The position numbers were made by a program, and so were the translations under genes. From assembly GCA_964613485.1 (NCBI GenBank), contig CAZTHB010000014.1:1-20088 (forward strand): 20,088 nt of DNA, in the 5' to 3' direction. This document shows, piece by piece, positions 1 through 6,684 of this stretch. The DNA is from JADZGC01 sp964613485. GTDB taxonomy: Bacteria; Patescibacteriota; Saccharimonadia; CAILAD01; GCA-016700035. Under the pieces are notes generated by a model, which worked only from the letters and a program-made list of their open reading frames with translations, was not told the DNA's origin and ran no database searches. Position 1 is the stretch's first letter, and each line of letters begins with the position of its first letter.

Positions 1-618
1 ATAGAGCCGTCGACTCATGCGATACCTGATCCCCGTACAGTCCATGAGCGTGCGCAAAGCATAAAATCCCTCTCTCTCCGACTGCTTCAGGACAAACATC
101 CCATCTGGCTTATTAAATGATGCCGCTTGCTTGGCCTGCCAGCCATTTGCCCCAACCCCGATTGAAGCCGTCAACACTTCACCGAGCCGCTCTCGAAGTG
201 ATCGCTTTATATCATGAGCCAGCTGCCCAACCTGAGCATCAGTCCTCATATATGAAGGTACCTCCAGGCGCATCTCATCAATCCCCCGCACATCAATCCG
301 GCACGGCGTTGCTTCGAGAATCTTCAGTACTTCAGCATGAATCGCTCGATAATACTGTGGAGTGTCCCGCACCAAAACAATACCTGGAGCTCGCTGCTTG
401 GCCTCCTGTACCCGCATGGCCGTCTTCACCCCCATACGCTTCGCCTCTCGAGAAGCAGCCACAATACAGCCGCCATTAGATATAAAGGGGCACACGCCTA
501 CCGGCCTACCCCTTAGCTCAGCCCGACGCTGCTGCTCAGCTGAAGCAAAAAAGCTGTCCATATCGATATACATCGTCCGAAAGTCTTGTGGCTGCTGGCG
601 AAGCATTTTATCGAGCAT
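1..618 (-). CDS. Y-family DNA polymerase (DinB/UmuC-like), partial
   Basis: Translesion DNA polymerase of the Y family, which copies past damaged template bases. Reading the minus strand from the ATG at 618 gives 206 codons, open to the window edge, so the C-terminal thumb and little-finger domains lie outside. Seen: the palm motif YIDMDSFFAS near residues 17-26, with D19 and D21 as metal ligands and F24 at the usual steric-gate position. The second acidic pair is D114-E115 in GIDEMRLE, where most relatives have SIDE. GRPVGV and the REAKRMGVKTAM segment are also typical of the family. An alternative ATG lies at 606. An AGGGGA stretch upstream of 618 is a weak ribosome binding site. It is divergent from nrdR. 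I cannot separate DinB (Pol IV) from other Y-family branches without the C-terminus. Family assignment is firm. Confidence 0.9.
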   Translation of the reverse strand, partial: MLDKMLRQQPQDFRTMYIDMDSFFASAEQQRRAELRGRPVGVCPFISNGGCIVAASREAKRMGVKTAMRVQEAKQRAPGIVLVRDTPQYYRAIHAEVLKILEATPCRIDVRGIDEMRLEVPSYMRTDAQVGQLAHDIKRSLRERLGEVLTASIGVGANGWQAKQAASFNKPDGMFVLKQSEREGFYALRTLMDCTGIRYRMSRRLY

Positions 619-642
619 TTGATAGTCCCCTTTTTTTATCTT

Positions 643-664
643 ATTATACGAACATTATACGTAC
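643..664. repeat. Tandem 11-bp direct repeat between dinB-like gene and nrdR
   Basis: Two adjacent copies, ATTATACGAAC (643-653) and ATTATACGTAC (654-664), differ at one base. They sit 25 bp upstream of the polymerase start on the minus strand and about 90 bp from nrdR. The CGAAC core resembles half of a Gram-positive LexA box, but the matching second half is absent. A protein-binding site is an inference; the repeat itself is seen directly. Confidence 0.5.
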
Positions 665-686
665 ATATACTCAAATAGTTCTCCAC

Positions 687-715
687 TTATCCACAACTTT
701 GGAAAGTTATCCCCT
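687..715 (+). promoter_or_regulatory. DnaA box pair upstream of nrdR
   Basis: TTATCCACA at 687-695 is a perfect match to the classical DnaA box, TTATNCACA. A second, degenerate copy TTATCCCCT follows at 707-715 in the same orientation. DnaA boxes near ribonucleotide reductase control genes are known in other bacteria. Here the pair lies 36-64 bp before the nrdR start, so DnaA control of nrdR, of the divergent polymerase, or of both is possible. One strong box alone can occur by chance. Confidence 0.45.
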
Positions 716-750
716 TGCGCGAACCATAAGTGATATGACAATATATAGAC

Positions 751-1200
751 ATGATTTGCACGAAATGCAGATCACCCCACAGTGAGGTGGTTAACACGCG
801 CTCGACACGAGGTGGCAGCCAGATATGGCGGCGACGTCGATGTGCGGACTGTGGCAAGGTCTCAACGACCTATGAGCGGCAAGATTTATCTTTCATCCAG
901 GTGCGTTCGGAGCAGCAGCAATCAAATCCGACCCCCTACCGCCGCTCATTCTTATTTAGCTCAATCTTAAAAGCCGTTCCCGAAGAACAGCTCAGCGTTA
1001 TTGATATCGACAATCTCGTCGACAGCATTGAATACAAACTCCTTGAGCGTGGTCAGGATGAAGTACCAAGCGAATTAATTCGCCAGATTACCCTCGCCAC
1101 CCTCAAGCCTATAGACGTGAAGGTATTCATGAATTATCTGGTAGCTCACCTCGATGTACGCACTAAATCAGATATAAAGGCTGCCATTAAGCACTACTGA
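751..1200 (+). CDS. nrdR: NrdR-like transcriptional repressor
   Basis: Nucleotide-sensing repressor of ribonucleotide reductase genes. The N-terminus is a zinc ribbon with C3-x2-C6 and C31-x2-C34, and carries the family hallmarks RRRRCxxCGK and TTYER (residues 27-43). Residues about 49-140 should be the ATP cone, and the length (149 aa) fits the family. The cone is unusual: the motif after TTYER that normally reads close to VxKRDG is replaced by a segment ending PTPYRRSF, so nucleotide binding may differ. There is no ribosome binding site before the ATG at 751. A weak promoter (TTGCGC 715-720, GACAAT 737-742) would place the transcript start almost at the ATG, suggesting a leaderless mRNA. 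The stop is TGA. Identification from the zinc ribbon is strong; function of the cone is uncertain. Confidence 0.85.
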   Translation: MICTKCRSPHSEVVNTRSTRGGSQIWRRRRCADCGKVSTTYERQDLSFIQVRSEQQQSNPTPYRRSFLFSSILKAVPEEQLSVIDIDNLVDSIEYKLLERGQDEVPSELIRQITLATLKPIDVKVFMNYLVAHLDVRTKSDIKAAIKHY

Positions 1201-1250
1201 TATATTGTGCTAGAGCATAAATAATATGTAGTATTGCAGGCACAGAAAAA

Positions 1251-1264
1251 GCCCCTTATGGGGC
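1251..1264. terminator. Bidirectional terminator between nrdR and bL25
   Basis: Hairpin GCCCC-TTAT-GGGGC with AAAAA before it and CTTTTC after it. It therefore has a U-run when read from either strand, and it lies between the convergent ends of nrdR (1200) and the bL25 gene (1291). Confidence 0.85.
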
Positions 1265-1290
1265 CTTTTCTAATTTTAGGAGTTAGAGCC

Positions 1291-1968
1291 TTACTCTTTT
1301 GGCTTATCTTCCTTGGACTCTTCGGCTGCAGCAGCTGCAGCTTCTTTTTCGTCAGCTAGATCTTCTGGAAGCTCGTCGCCCATCTCGGCATCTAGTTGAG
1401 CCATCTCCTCGTCAGTACGAGGGGCTTCAACTCGACAGATCAACTCATGCTCATCTGTAAGTATCGTAAGCTTACTATCCAACTTGAGGTCAGCAACAGA
1501 GATACTGTCTTCGAAGTTCTCCAATGCTGAAATATCAACCTCGATCGCTTGAGGAAGATCTGCAGGAAGAGCTTCAACTTCAAGTGTCTCGAGAGGTTGC
1601 ACCATAGTGCCACCCTGGTTGAATACACCAGGAGCATCACCAACCAACTTAATCGGGACCTCTGTGCGAACAATTTCATCCATCTTAACCTGGTGGAAAT
1701 CGATATGGAGAAGTCGACCAAGATGATCAGTTTGTACGTCAGCAATCAAAACATTGACCGGCTTTGCTTCACCGACCGTAAGCTCTACGAGCGATGAATG
1801 ACCAGCTTGCCCATAGACACGCTTAAACGCGAGATCATCAAGAGCAACGAGGACGTTCTCAACCTCGCGACCGTACACCACACCCGGTACTTTGCCCGCC
1901 TGACGTATCTGCTGTACTTGCTTACCCTGCTGAGCGCGCTGCTCAGCCACTAATTTGTAATCAACCAT
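1291..1968 (-). CDS. rplY: 50S ribosomal protein bL25 (Ctc form)
   Basis: Binds 5S rRNA in the large ribosomal subunit. At 225 aa it is the long TL5/CTC form: an N-terminal 5S-binding beta-barrel (residues about 4-92, with KVPGVVYGR at 26-34 and IDFHQV near 89-94), then the C-terminal Ctc domain (about 100-185, with VEALPADLPQAIEVDIS). The last 35 or so residues are an Ala/Glu/Lys-rich acidic tail, probably disordered, as is common in this family. The ATG at 1968 is preceded by AAAGGAAAT, a reasonable ribosome binding site at somewhat long spacing. It is the last gene of the minus-strand cluster and shares the terminator at 1251-1264 with nrdR. Confidence 0.95.
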   Translation of the reverse strand: MVDYKLVAEQRAQQGKQVQQIRQAGKVPGVVYGREVENVLVALDDLAFKRVYGQAGHSSLVELTVGEAKPVNVLIADVQTDHLGRLLHIDFHQVKMDEIVRTEVPIKLVGDAPGVFNQGGTMVQPLETLEVEALPADLPQAIEVDISALENFEDSISVADLKLDSKLTILTDEHELICRVEAPRTDEEMAQLDAEMGDELPEDLADEKEAAAAAAEESKEDKPKE

Positions 1969-2002
1969 GAATAATAATTTCCTTTGCTAGCATTAAGAAG
2001 AT

Positions 2003-2377
2003 TTAGGTGAGATCGCGCAGATATGAGTACATATCAGCGATCTCTTGTGATGAGATAGCACCGAGCTCCATGAAGCGCGTTCGTTCACGTCGCGAAGTAT
2101 CGTAACCAAGGCCTGGCTTCGAGTGAGCCTTTTGCTTCCGGGCAGACTTCTGCTGAATCTCCTTAGCGGAGAGTAAAACGGTAGCAAGAACTGGCAACGA
2201 ACACTTAGAGCAATTGAGCTGCATAAAACAATGCTGATCGACCTTACCCAGGAAGCGGATATCATCTGTCTCATATTCCGCAGAACAAGACGGGCATTTG
2301 TAAAAAACCCGTAAATTCTTGATCAATTCCTGTAAAGCTCGTGGGCTCAAACGGTACTCCCTCTTGGCGTAAATCAT
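2003..2377 (-). CDS. Small zinc-ribbon protein, unknown function
   Basis: A 124-aa protein that I do not recognise by name. Seen: CPSC (C28, C31) and CSKC (C56, C59), which together should bind one zinc ion, with an additional C50 between them. The N-terminal 20 residues look helical and basic, and the C-terminal third is basic and then acidic (SARKQKAHSKPGLGYD, then the SSQEIADMYSYLRDL helix). There is no signal peptide or membrane segment, so it should be cytoplasmic. It lies 34 bp upstream of the bL25 gene and 32 bp after the WecA-like gene. A nucleic-acid or ribosome-associated role is a guess from the zinc ribbon and neighbour. No good ribosome binding site precedes the ATG at 2377. Confidence 0.7.
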   Translation of the reverse strand: MIYAKREYRLSPRALQELIKNLRVFYKCPSCSAEYETDDIRFLGKVDQHCFMQLNCSKCSLPVLATVLLSAKEIQQKSARKQKAHSKPGLGYDTSRRERTRFMELGAISSQEIADMYSYLRDLT

Positions 2378-2409
2378 ACCAAAATCAGATAGAAAAAGTC
2401 AATCGACGA

Positions 2410-3468
2410 CTAACTATTCTTATGCCTGCGTCGGCGTATGAACGTGAGGAATGCTACGCCAAACACCACAACGATACAAAGTAATGTAAGCGCGACTACC
2501 TTATCTTGGCCATCACCGATCAGGGCAACGAGGCCGAAAATCAATGCAAACGCATAAATAAGCAGCACTGCTTGGGTCTGTGAAAAGCCGACATCAAGCA
2601 GGAGATGGTGAATATGCCCTCGATCTGCCGAGAATGGCGAGCGACCAGATGCAAGTCGGCGCACCACTGCCCATACTGCGTCCAGGACTGGCACACCGAG
2701 AACAAGCAGCGCGGTCGCGAGCTTTGCACCGGAGATAATTGAGAGCAACCCAAGTAGCATACCAAGAAAATATGCCCCACTATCTCCGAGAAAGATTGAA
2801 GCGGGATGGAAGTTGTAGATCAGAAAGCCTAAACATGCTCCAAGCAGAATAATAGCCATCATAGCAGTATCTGGCTGATTTATGCGCGGGAGCAAGGCGA
2901 CGAAAAATAAGATGAGAGCCGCCACCCCACTTACCCCAGCTGCTAAACCGTCCAGGCCATCGAGAAAGTTAATCGTGTTCGTCATACCCACCAACCATAT
3001 GACGCTCAACACAATCGGCACAATGGCGGTTGTTGCCAGACCAACTCCAAACAATTCATTCAATGAAAACTGCTGACCAAACGGATTTGATATCACATCC
3101 ACACGGATACCGAAGCCCACCACAGCGATAACTGCTGCCAAGATTTGTACTGCTAGCTTTACCCACGGACTTACGCGACGAAAATCATCGTATAAGCCGA
3201 TGCCAAACACCAGGGCACACGCGAGGAATAACCCCAGAAAGCTTGGCGGCAAGGGGCGCACAAGAATTGCTACGAGCATAAAGAAGGTAGCGAACAGTGC
3301 CACGCCACCGATCCTCGGCGTCACCTTAGTGTGTATCTTGCGCTTGGCTTCCTTTGGATCATCGACTGCGCCGTATCTGATGGCCAGCTTCGATATATAT
3401 GGCACTAATCCTACGACAGCCGAGAAGCCGAGCGGTAATGCGACGAGTAGATACAGTGCCCAGCTCAT
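2410..3468 (-). CDS. WecA/TagO-like undecaprenyl-phosphate sugar-1-phosphate transferase
   Basis: Polytopic membrane enzyme (352 aa) that starts glycan synthesis by moving a sugar-phosphate, usually HexNAc-1-P from a UDP sugar, onto undecaprenyl phosphate at the inner membrane face. Seen family motifs: D36-D37, H46 in KIHTKVTPRIGG, D94-D95 in GLYDDF, N167 with D170 and D173 in NFLDGLDG, D229 in FLGDSGA, and the HIHH motif at 285-288. The HIHH motif marks WecA/TagO-type enzymes and argues against MraY. About ten hydrophobic segments are visible. Its ATG overlaps the TGA of the upstream glycosyltransferase by 4 bp (ATGA), implying translational coupling. The context suggests surface polysaccharide or teichoic-acid-like polymer assembly. 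The substrate sugar cannot be read from the sequence. Confidence 0.9.
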   Translation of the reverse strand: MSWALYLLVALPLGFSAVVGLVPYISKLAIRYGAVDDPKEAKRKIHTKVTPRIGGVALFATFFMLVAILVRPLPPSFLGLFLACALVFGIGLYDDFRRVSPWVKLAVQILAAVIAVVGFGIRVDVISNPFGQQFSLNELFGVGLATTAIVPIVLSVIWLVGMTNTINFLDGLDGLAAGVSGVAALILFFVALLPRINQPDTAMMAIILLGACLGFLIYNFHPASIFLGDSGAYFLGMLLGLLSIISGAKLATALLVLGVPVLDAVWAVVRRLASGRSPFSADRGHIHHLLLDVGFSQTQAVLLIYAFALIFGLVALIGDGQDKVVALTLLCIVVVFGVAFLTFIRRRRHKNS

Positions 3469-5150
3469 GATTTTACCGCCTTCTCCGTCACTCTGAAGCC
3501 AAGGTATTTACCGAGAAGGAGCCGTGTCTGAGCGTCGATCGCAGCAGTAGAGCCAAATCCAAGTGACACTACGGGCAACAATGCCCACTGGAGGAGCATA
3601 GCAACATTCTTGCGCCAGGTGTATCGATGCGGCCGTGGTGGCAGCGATATGAGTGAGATCCAAATTGTAATACTCAAGCCAATCATTGCAACAGTCATAA
3701 TCTGACTAGCAATTATCGGCAGCTGGTGGGCTAACACCGTATTCTTGAAGGTCGGGCTAAAATACAGTGGCATCCAAGCCACGAAAGTCAGAATGAATGG
3801 CGTAGTCGCCCATGAGTAATGTCCTTCAAAGAGGCGCCAGAATTGAACCCAACGTTTGTTTAACGGTATCTCCGGATGTCGAAAAGCCTGCACGATGACA
3901 TATGGGATGTCGGAGGCACCATAAGCCCAGCGCCGTAGCTGCAGGTATTGATTCTTATACGTAGAGATGTATTTATGCGAGAGAGTGGCATCCTGATAGA
4001 TTGGCACGAAGAGCGGCTCAACCACATGTTCACCGTGGAAGCGGAAGAATGTCCGCCAGTATTGATGCCCGTCTTCTACTGGAGATGTGACTGACCAGAA
4101 ATCTGTATCTATGAGCGCCTGGAGAGATTGTGAATGGGCGGCAAAATTCCGTAAGAGCTGAGGTCGCATTGAATTGATAATCACCCAGAAGGAATTGCCT
4201 GTGGCGATAACACGCATCGGCGCAGGCGCATCCCATATATTGTTATAAAACATCGGTATAGGCTGGAAGGATGCAAACTTCGCTCGCTGATGAGTGACAT
4301 AGTTATAGGTCAGCGCATTAAAATAGTGAGGATCAGGCCGATGATCAGCATCGAGTGTTGTAACTAATACATCGCGTGAGTTTAGGCCCATCTCCTCAAG
4401 CTTCGGCAGCATTGTGCGAGCCGCATGTGTAATGTTCGCTCCCTTACCTTTAAGCTCGCCAACAACTCCATCTGGGTGCTCTATAGTAAAGAAGCGCTCG
4501 AACTTACCACTGTACTCTCGCTTCAGAACCGCCATACGCTCACGATCTACATCCCCACCCCGCTCTTCATGCGCGAGTACGACAATGAGCTTTTGCTTAT
4601 CGTAGTTTACGTGTGTCATCGCCTGTAATGTCGGCCTGAGCGTATCAAGCGTCTCATTATATGTTGCAATAATTACTACATGATGCACATCTGATGGCTT
4701 CACCCGGCTTTGTTGTAGTAAGTAAGCATCAAGCTTCTCCGCCTCAATCTCATACTGCAGCAGCTGTTCATGCCTTCTTCGTCCTTGCTTGGTTAAAAAC
4801 CAAAACCATGGAGTCCTCGAACGAGCTTCGGCAATCACGGCCTGGAGTTCCCCAACTGATTGCTTGCCTGCCTCAAGTCGATCAAGACGTTCAACCCAAG
4901 AAACCCGCATCGACACTCCAAGTCGATGATAGCCAGCGATGAGTGCAGCCGACATCCTAAATGACTTAAGAAGCCAGTAGAGGTCAAGGGCGATAATAAA
5001 GTAAGCAACTATAAACGGCTGATACATCGAGAGCAAAACTGGCAAGAGCAATGTCGACCAAGTAAACAAGCCCGGCAACATCTCAAGCAGACGCACTACC
5101 ACGTGTGGTACACGTAAGCCACTACCTGTTAATGAATTAACGCGCGCCAT
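3465..5150 (-). CDS. Membrane-embedded family 2 glycosyltransferase (processive type)
   Basis: A 561-aa inner-membrane glycosyltransferase resembling cellulose/hyaluronan-synthase-type enzymes. N-terminal membrane segments lie at about 31-62. The cytosolic GT-A domain shows ATYNE (162-166), the metal-binding DAD (267-269), the catalytic-base ED (359-360) and QxxRW (Q404, R407, W408). Several membrane helices follow between about 437 and 545. QxxRW is characteristic of processive or multi-TM GT2 enzymes. An insertion of about 70 residues between the first helices and the GT-A fold (85-150) is basic and charged. The gene overlaps the upstream small membrane protein by 14 bp and the WecA-like gene by 4 bp, so the three are probably co-expressed for one glycan. 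The product is unknown. Confidence 0.88.
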   Translation of the reverse strand: MARVNSLTGSGLRVPHVVVRLLEMLPGLFTWSTLLLPVLLSMYQPFIVAYFIIALDLYWLLKSFRMSAALIAGYHRLGVSMRVSWVERLDRLEAGKQSVGELQAVIAEARSRTPWFWFLTKQGRRRHEQLLQYEIEAEKLDAYLLQQSRVKPSDVHHVVIIATYNETLDTLRPTLQAMTHVNYDKQKLIVVLAHEERGGDVDRERMAVLKREYSGKFERFFTIEHPDGVVGELKGKGANITHAARTMLPKLEEMGLNSRDVLVTTLDADHRPDPHYFNALTYNYVTHQRAKFASFQPIPMFYNNIWDAPAPMRVIATGNSFWVIINSMRPQLLRNFAAHSQSLQALIDTDFWSVTSPVEDGHQYWRTFFRFHGEHVVEPLFVPIYQDATLSHKYISTYKNQYLQLRRWAYGASDIPYVIVQAFRHPEIPLNKRWVQFWRLFEGHYSWATTPFILTFVAWMPLYFSPTFKNTVLAHQLPIIASQIMTVAMIGLSITIWISLISLPPRPHRYTWRKNVAMLLQWALLPVVSLGFGSTAAIDAQTRLLLGKYLGFRVTEKAVKS

Positions 5151-5517
5151 GTGTCACTCCTGTATAGAGTAAAAGTATTTGCAGTACGAACAGACTCATG
5201 CCCAAACCAGATATCACTAACATAAAGCTCGTAATGCGGCTTCGTCGATAGGTAGATTGTGCCAAAAAGACATTCACAAGAGCGATACCCCAGCCTGCGA
5301 TCGGGAGAAGGTAGAGCATCTGCCAGCTTCCGAGCTGATCAAATGCCGTAAGAGTCGTATACCGAATCGGTACCTGAACAGACATCGGGTGGATACTAAA
5401 TACTGCGACCAGAGTATTCGCTAGATTCACGAGCAACACTACGAGCAACAGAGCAACTAGCCAGTTGTTCTGACCGATGCCGCCCTGATCAAAGAGTTGG
5501 TGAGCTACCCGTCGCAT
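5137..5517 (-). CDS. Small multi-pass membrane protein, unknown
   Basis: A 126-aa protein with three clear hydrophobic stretches at about 18-40, 68-87 and 97-120 and short basic loops (YRRSRIT near 90-96). I do not recognise the family. It is the first gene of the minus-strand cluster and its end overlaps the glycosyltransferase start by 14 bp, so it is probably an accessory subunit or a co-translated partner of that enzyme. The ATG at 5517 has no Shine-Dalgarno sequence. A TATACT -10 element at 5534-5529 (minus) places the transcript start within a few bases of the ATG, consistent with a leaderless mRNA. Confidence 0.7.
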   Translation of the reverse strand: MRRVAHQLFDQGGIGQNNWLVALLLVVLLVNLANTLVAVFSIHPMSVQVPIRYTTLTAFDQLGSWQMLYLLPIAGWGIALVNVFLAQSTYRRSRITSFMLVISGLGMSLFVLQILLLYTGVTHGAR

Positions 5518-5528
5518 ATCTGATAACT

Positions 5529-5534
5529 AGTATA
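5529..5534 (-). promoter_or_regulatory. Candidate -10 element for the envelope/bL25 cluster
   Basis: On the minus strand this reads TATACT, five of six matches to the sigma70 -10 consensus. It ends 11 bp before the first start codon of the cluster (5517). No convincing -35 is visible at the usual distance. The short distance would give a leader of only a few bases. Confidence 0.4.
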
Positions 5535-5577
5535 CAGCTTTTATGGTTTGAGCAGTACTTTTTACCGTATACAACAA

Positions 5578-5597
5578 AATCCCCTATCTCGGGGATT
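5578..5597 (-). terminator. Terminator after tRNA-Thr
   Basis: Perfect 7-bp hairpin AATCCCC / GGGGATT around TATCTC. On the minus strand it is followed by a T-rich run (the end of the stem plus TTTTG). It starts 4 bp past the tRNA-Thr 3' end and should end the tRNA-Gly/tRNA-Thr transcript. Confidence 0.75.
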
Positions 5598-5600
5598 ATC

Positions 5601-5677
5601 TGGAGCCGATGGTGGGACTCGAACCCGCGACCCCCACTTTACGAAAGTGGTGCTCTAGCCAGCTGAGCTACATCGGC
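5601..5677 (-). tRNA. tRNA-Thr (CGT)
   Basis: Complete 77-nt cloverleaf on the minus strand. The acceptor stem is GCCGATG / CATCGGC with discriminator T and an encoded CCA. The anticodon stem CCACT/AGTGG closes the loop TTCGTAA, giving anticodon CGT, which reads ACG (Thr). The T-loop is GTTCGAGTC. It is co-oriented with tRNA-Gly 15 bp upstream and shares its promoter. Confidence 0.97.
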
Positions 5678-5692
5678 GTATTTAAGTTTCCT

Positions 5693-5766
5693 TGGAGCGG
5701 GTAACGGGAATCGAACCCGTATCTCAACCTTGGGAAGGTCGCATTCTACCACTAAACTATACCCGC
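5693..5766 (-). tRNA. tRNA-Gly (CCC)
   Basis: Complete 74-nt cloverleaf on the minus strand. The acceptor is GCGGGTA / TACCCGC with an encoded CCA. The anticodon stem CGACC/GGTTG (one G-T pair) closes the loop TTCCCAA, giving anticodon CCC for GGG (Gly). The T-loop is GTTCGATTC. It is first in a two-tRNA transcript with tRNA-Thr. Confidence 0.97.
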
Positions 5767-5789
5767 CAACAGATAAGAATGACTGGTGG

Positions 5790-5819
5790 ATTGTATCATA
5801 TCTGTCCCCTGACGCTCAA
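5790..5819 (-). promoter_or_regulatory. Promoter of the tRNA-Gly/tRNA-Thr transcript
   Basis: Minus strand: -35 TTGAGC (5819-5814), 18-bp spacer, -10 TACAAT (5795-5790) preceded by TGA as in an extended -10. The predicted start lies about 15 bp before the tRNA-Gly 5' end. Confidence 0.6.
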
Positions 5820-6025
5820 TCAATAATCGCTCTTACGAGTAATATTTTATAGGCAAATATACACAACTTGTCGAGTATTCTTCGAGCGCAAAAGAATTGT
5901 ATCGTTATTGTATTCGATATATTGCACTTATTTAGTACTCGTTTGGTAAGTATCGTTGTTGCCAATATAATTATTGTTCATTTATATACATATTGTATGC
6001 AATATTATCGGCGCCAACGACTAGA
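5820..6025. other. AT-rich intergenic stretch with repeated CAATAT motifs
   Basis: This lies between the divergent tRNA transcripts (304 bp from 5767 to 6070, including both promoters). I see no gene. It is visibly richer in A/T than its surroundings. It holds a perfect inverted repeat ATATTG-TATG-CAATAT at 5990-6005, further CAATAT/ATATTG copies near 5916 and 5963, and two related TATCGTTATTG / TATCGTTGTTG words. It may bind a nucleoid or regulatory protein, or act as a UP-like element for tRNA-Asp. This is only a suggestion. Confidence 0.35.
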
Positions 6026-6054
6026 TTGAATATTCATAGCAAATCTGCTACTAT
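6026..6054 (+). promoter_or_regulatory. Promoter of tRNA-Asp
   Basis: -35 TTGAAT (6026-6031), 17-bp spacer, -10 TACTAT (6049-6054), with TGC directly upstream as in an extended -10. The predicted start near 6061 is 10 bp before the tRNA. Confidence 0.65.
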
Positions 6055-6070
6055 ATCGAGGTTCTTATGC

Positions 6071-6147
6071 GGGCTCGTGGTGTAGAGGCCTAACATGCCT
6101 CCCTGTCACGGAGGAGATCGCCGGTTCGAATCCGGTCGAGCCCGCCA
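6071..6147 (+). tRNA. tRNA-Asp (GTC)
   Basis: Complete 77-nt cloverleaf. The acceptor is GGGCTCG / CGAGCCC, with discriminator G and an encoded CCA. The anticodon stem CCTCC/GGAGG closes the loop CTGTCAC, giving anticodon GTC (Asp). The T-loop is GTTCGAATC. Confidence 0.97.
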
Positions 6148-6169
6148 TATAGACTAATAGACCACTCGA

Positions 6170-6188
6170 AGACTCCCTACTGGAGTCT
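6170..6188 (+). terminator. Terminator after tRNA-Asp
   Basis: 7-bp hairpin AGACTCC-CTACT-GGAGTCT followed by ATTTTATT, 22 bp past the tRNA 3' end. Confidence 0.8.
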
Positions 6189-6194
6189 ATTTTA

Positions 6195-6223
6195 TTGACA
6201 TTTCATACTATTGATTCTATTAT
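6195..6223 (+). promoter_or_regulatory. Strong sigma70-type promoter for the 6277 gene pair
   Basis: -35 TTGACA (6195-6200, perfect), 17-bp spacer, -10 TATTAT (6218-6223, five of six). The predicted start is near 6230, giving a leader of about 47 nt. Confidence 0.75.
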
Positions 6224-6258
6224 ACTGACCTGATCTTACATAGAGATGTCCGTACCTC

Positions 6259-6276
6259 GAAGCCTTAAGGAGCTTC
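6259..6276 (+). promoter_or_regulatory. Ribosome binding site inside a small hairpin
   Basis: AAGGAG (6267-6272) is a strong Shine-Dalgarno sequence 4 nt before the ATG at 6277. It falls in the loop and 3' edge of a hairpin, GAAGC (6259-6263) pairing with GCTTC (6272-6276). The core CCTTAAGG is itself palindromic. This may mildly limit translation, though a 5-bp stem is easily opened. Confidence 0.4.
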
Positions 6277-6675
6277 ATGAAAAAATCAGCAATCATCCAT
6301 CCGCGTGGCTCTGCTCAATATGTAGTCGAGCATGCCGCCTGGCAACACGCCCGCGGGCGTAACCCCTCCGAAAGGTTTCAGGACTTCGATAACCCCCGAG
6401 AGGCATTGCGAGTGGCTACAAACCTCGTATTCGGATGCTGCGGGTGCGGAGGAGATATCCTACCTGGCCAAGGCTGTGAGCCCTACCTTTGGGACCCCAG
6501 CTATGATTGGCACCTGAGCGACGAATCCATGCGATGGCATTATGGTCTCGGGTTCGGCAGTCAGGTGTTCACTTCACCAATCGAATCGATCATGAGTATG
6601 CACCTACAGCAATGGGGCATGTCGCGCGAGCAAGCGCATGCAATCATCACCCAACTGTCATTTCGGGCTGCGTAA
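6277..6675 (+). CDS. Unknown protein, 132 aa, Cys/Gly motif
   Basis: I do not recognise this protein. It has no signal peptide or membrane segment, so it is probably cytoplasmic. A CCGCGGD motif at about residues 54-60 gives three closely spaced cysteines, with C67 just beyond, and could bind a metal. The rest is rich in Trp, His and Arg (WHYGLGFG near 86-93), and the C-terminal 30 residues (MSREQAHAIITQL) look helical. The start is supported by AAGGAG and a strong promoter. It is followed after 9 bp by a single-pass membrane protein, and both genes share the terminator at 6892-6921, so they form a two-gene unit. No function can be assigned. Confidence 0.65.
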   Translation: MKKSAIIHPRGSAQYVVEHAAWQHARGRNPSERFQDFDNPREALRVATNLVFGCCGCGGDILPGQGCEPYLWDPSYDWHLSDESMRWHYGLGFGSQVFTSPIESIMSMHLQQWGMSREQAHAIITQLSFRAA

Positions 6676-6684
6676 AGGATCGCC

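Noticed and set aside
643..664. The tandem 11-bp repeat as a CRISPR array or replication iterons
   Set aside because: There are only two copies without spacers, and no cas or replication initiator gene nearby. No CRISPR array was seen anywhere in the window.
117..785. Plus-strand open frames across 117-785
   Set aside because: The minus strand encodes a clear Y-family polymerase over 1-618 with conserved catalytic motifs. The plus-strand frames match no family I know and overlap either that gene or the regulatory region.
2410..3468. MraY (peptidoglycan lipid I synthase)
   Set aside because: The HIHH motif and the overall pattern fit WecA/TagO-type enzymes, and the neighbours are not cell-division or mur genes.
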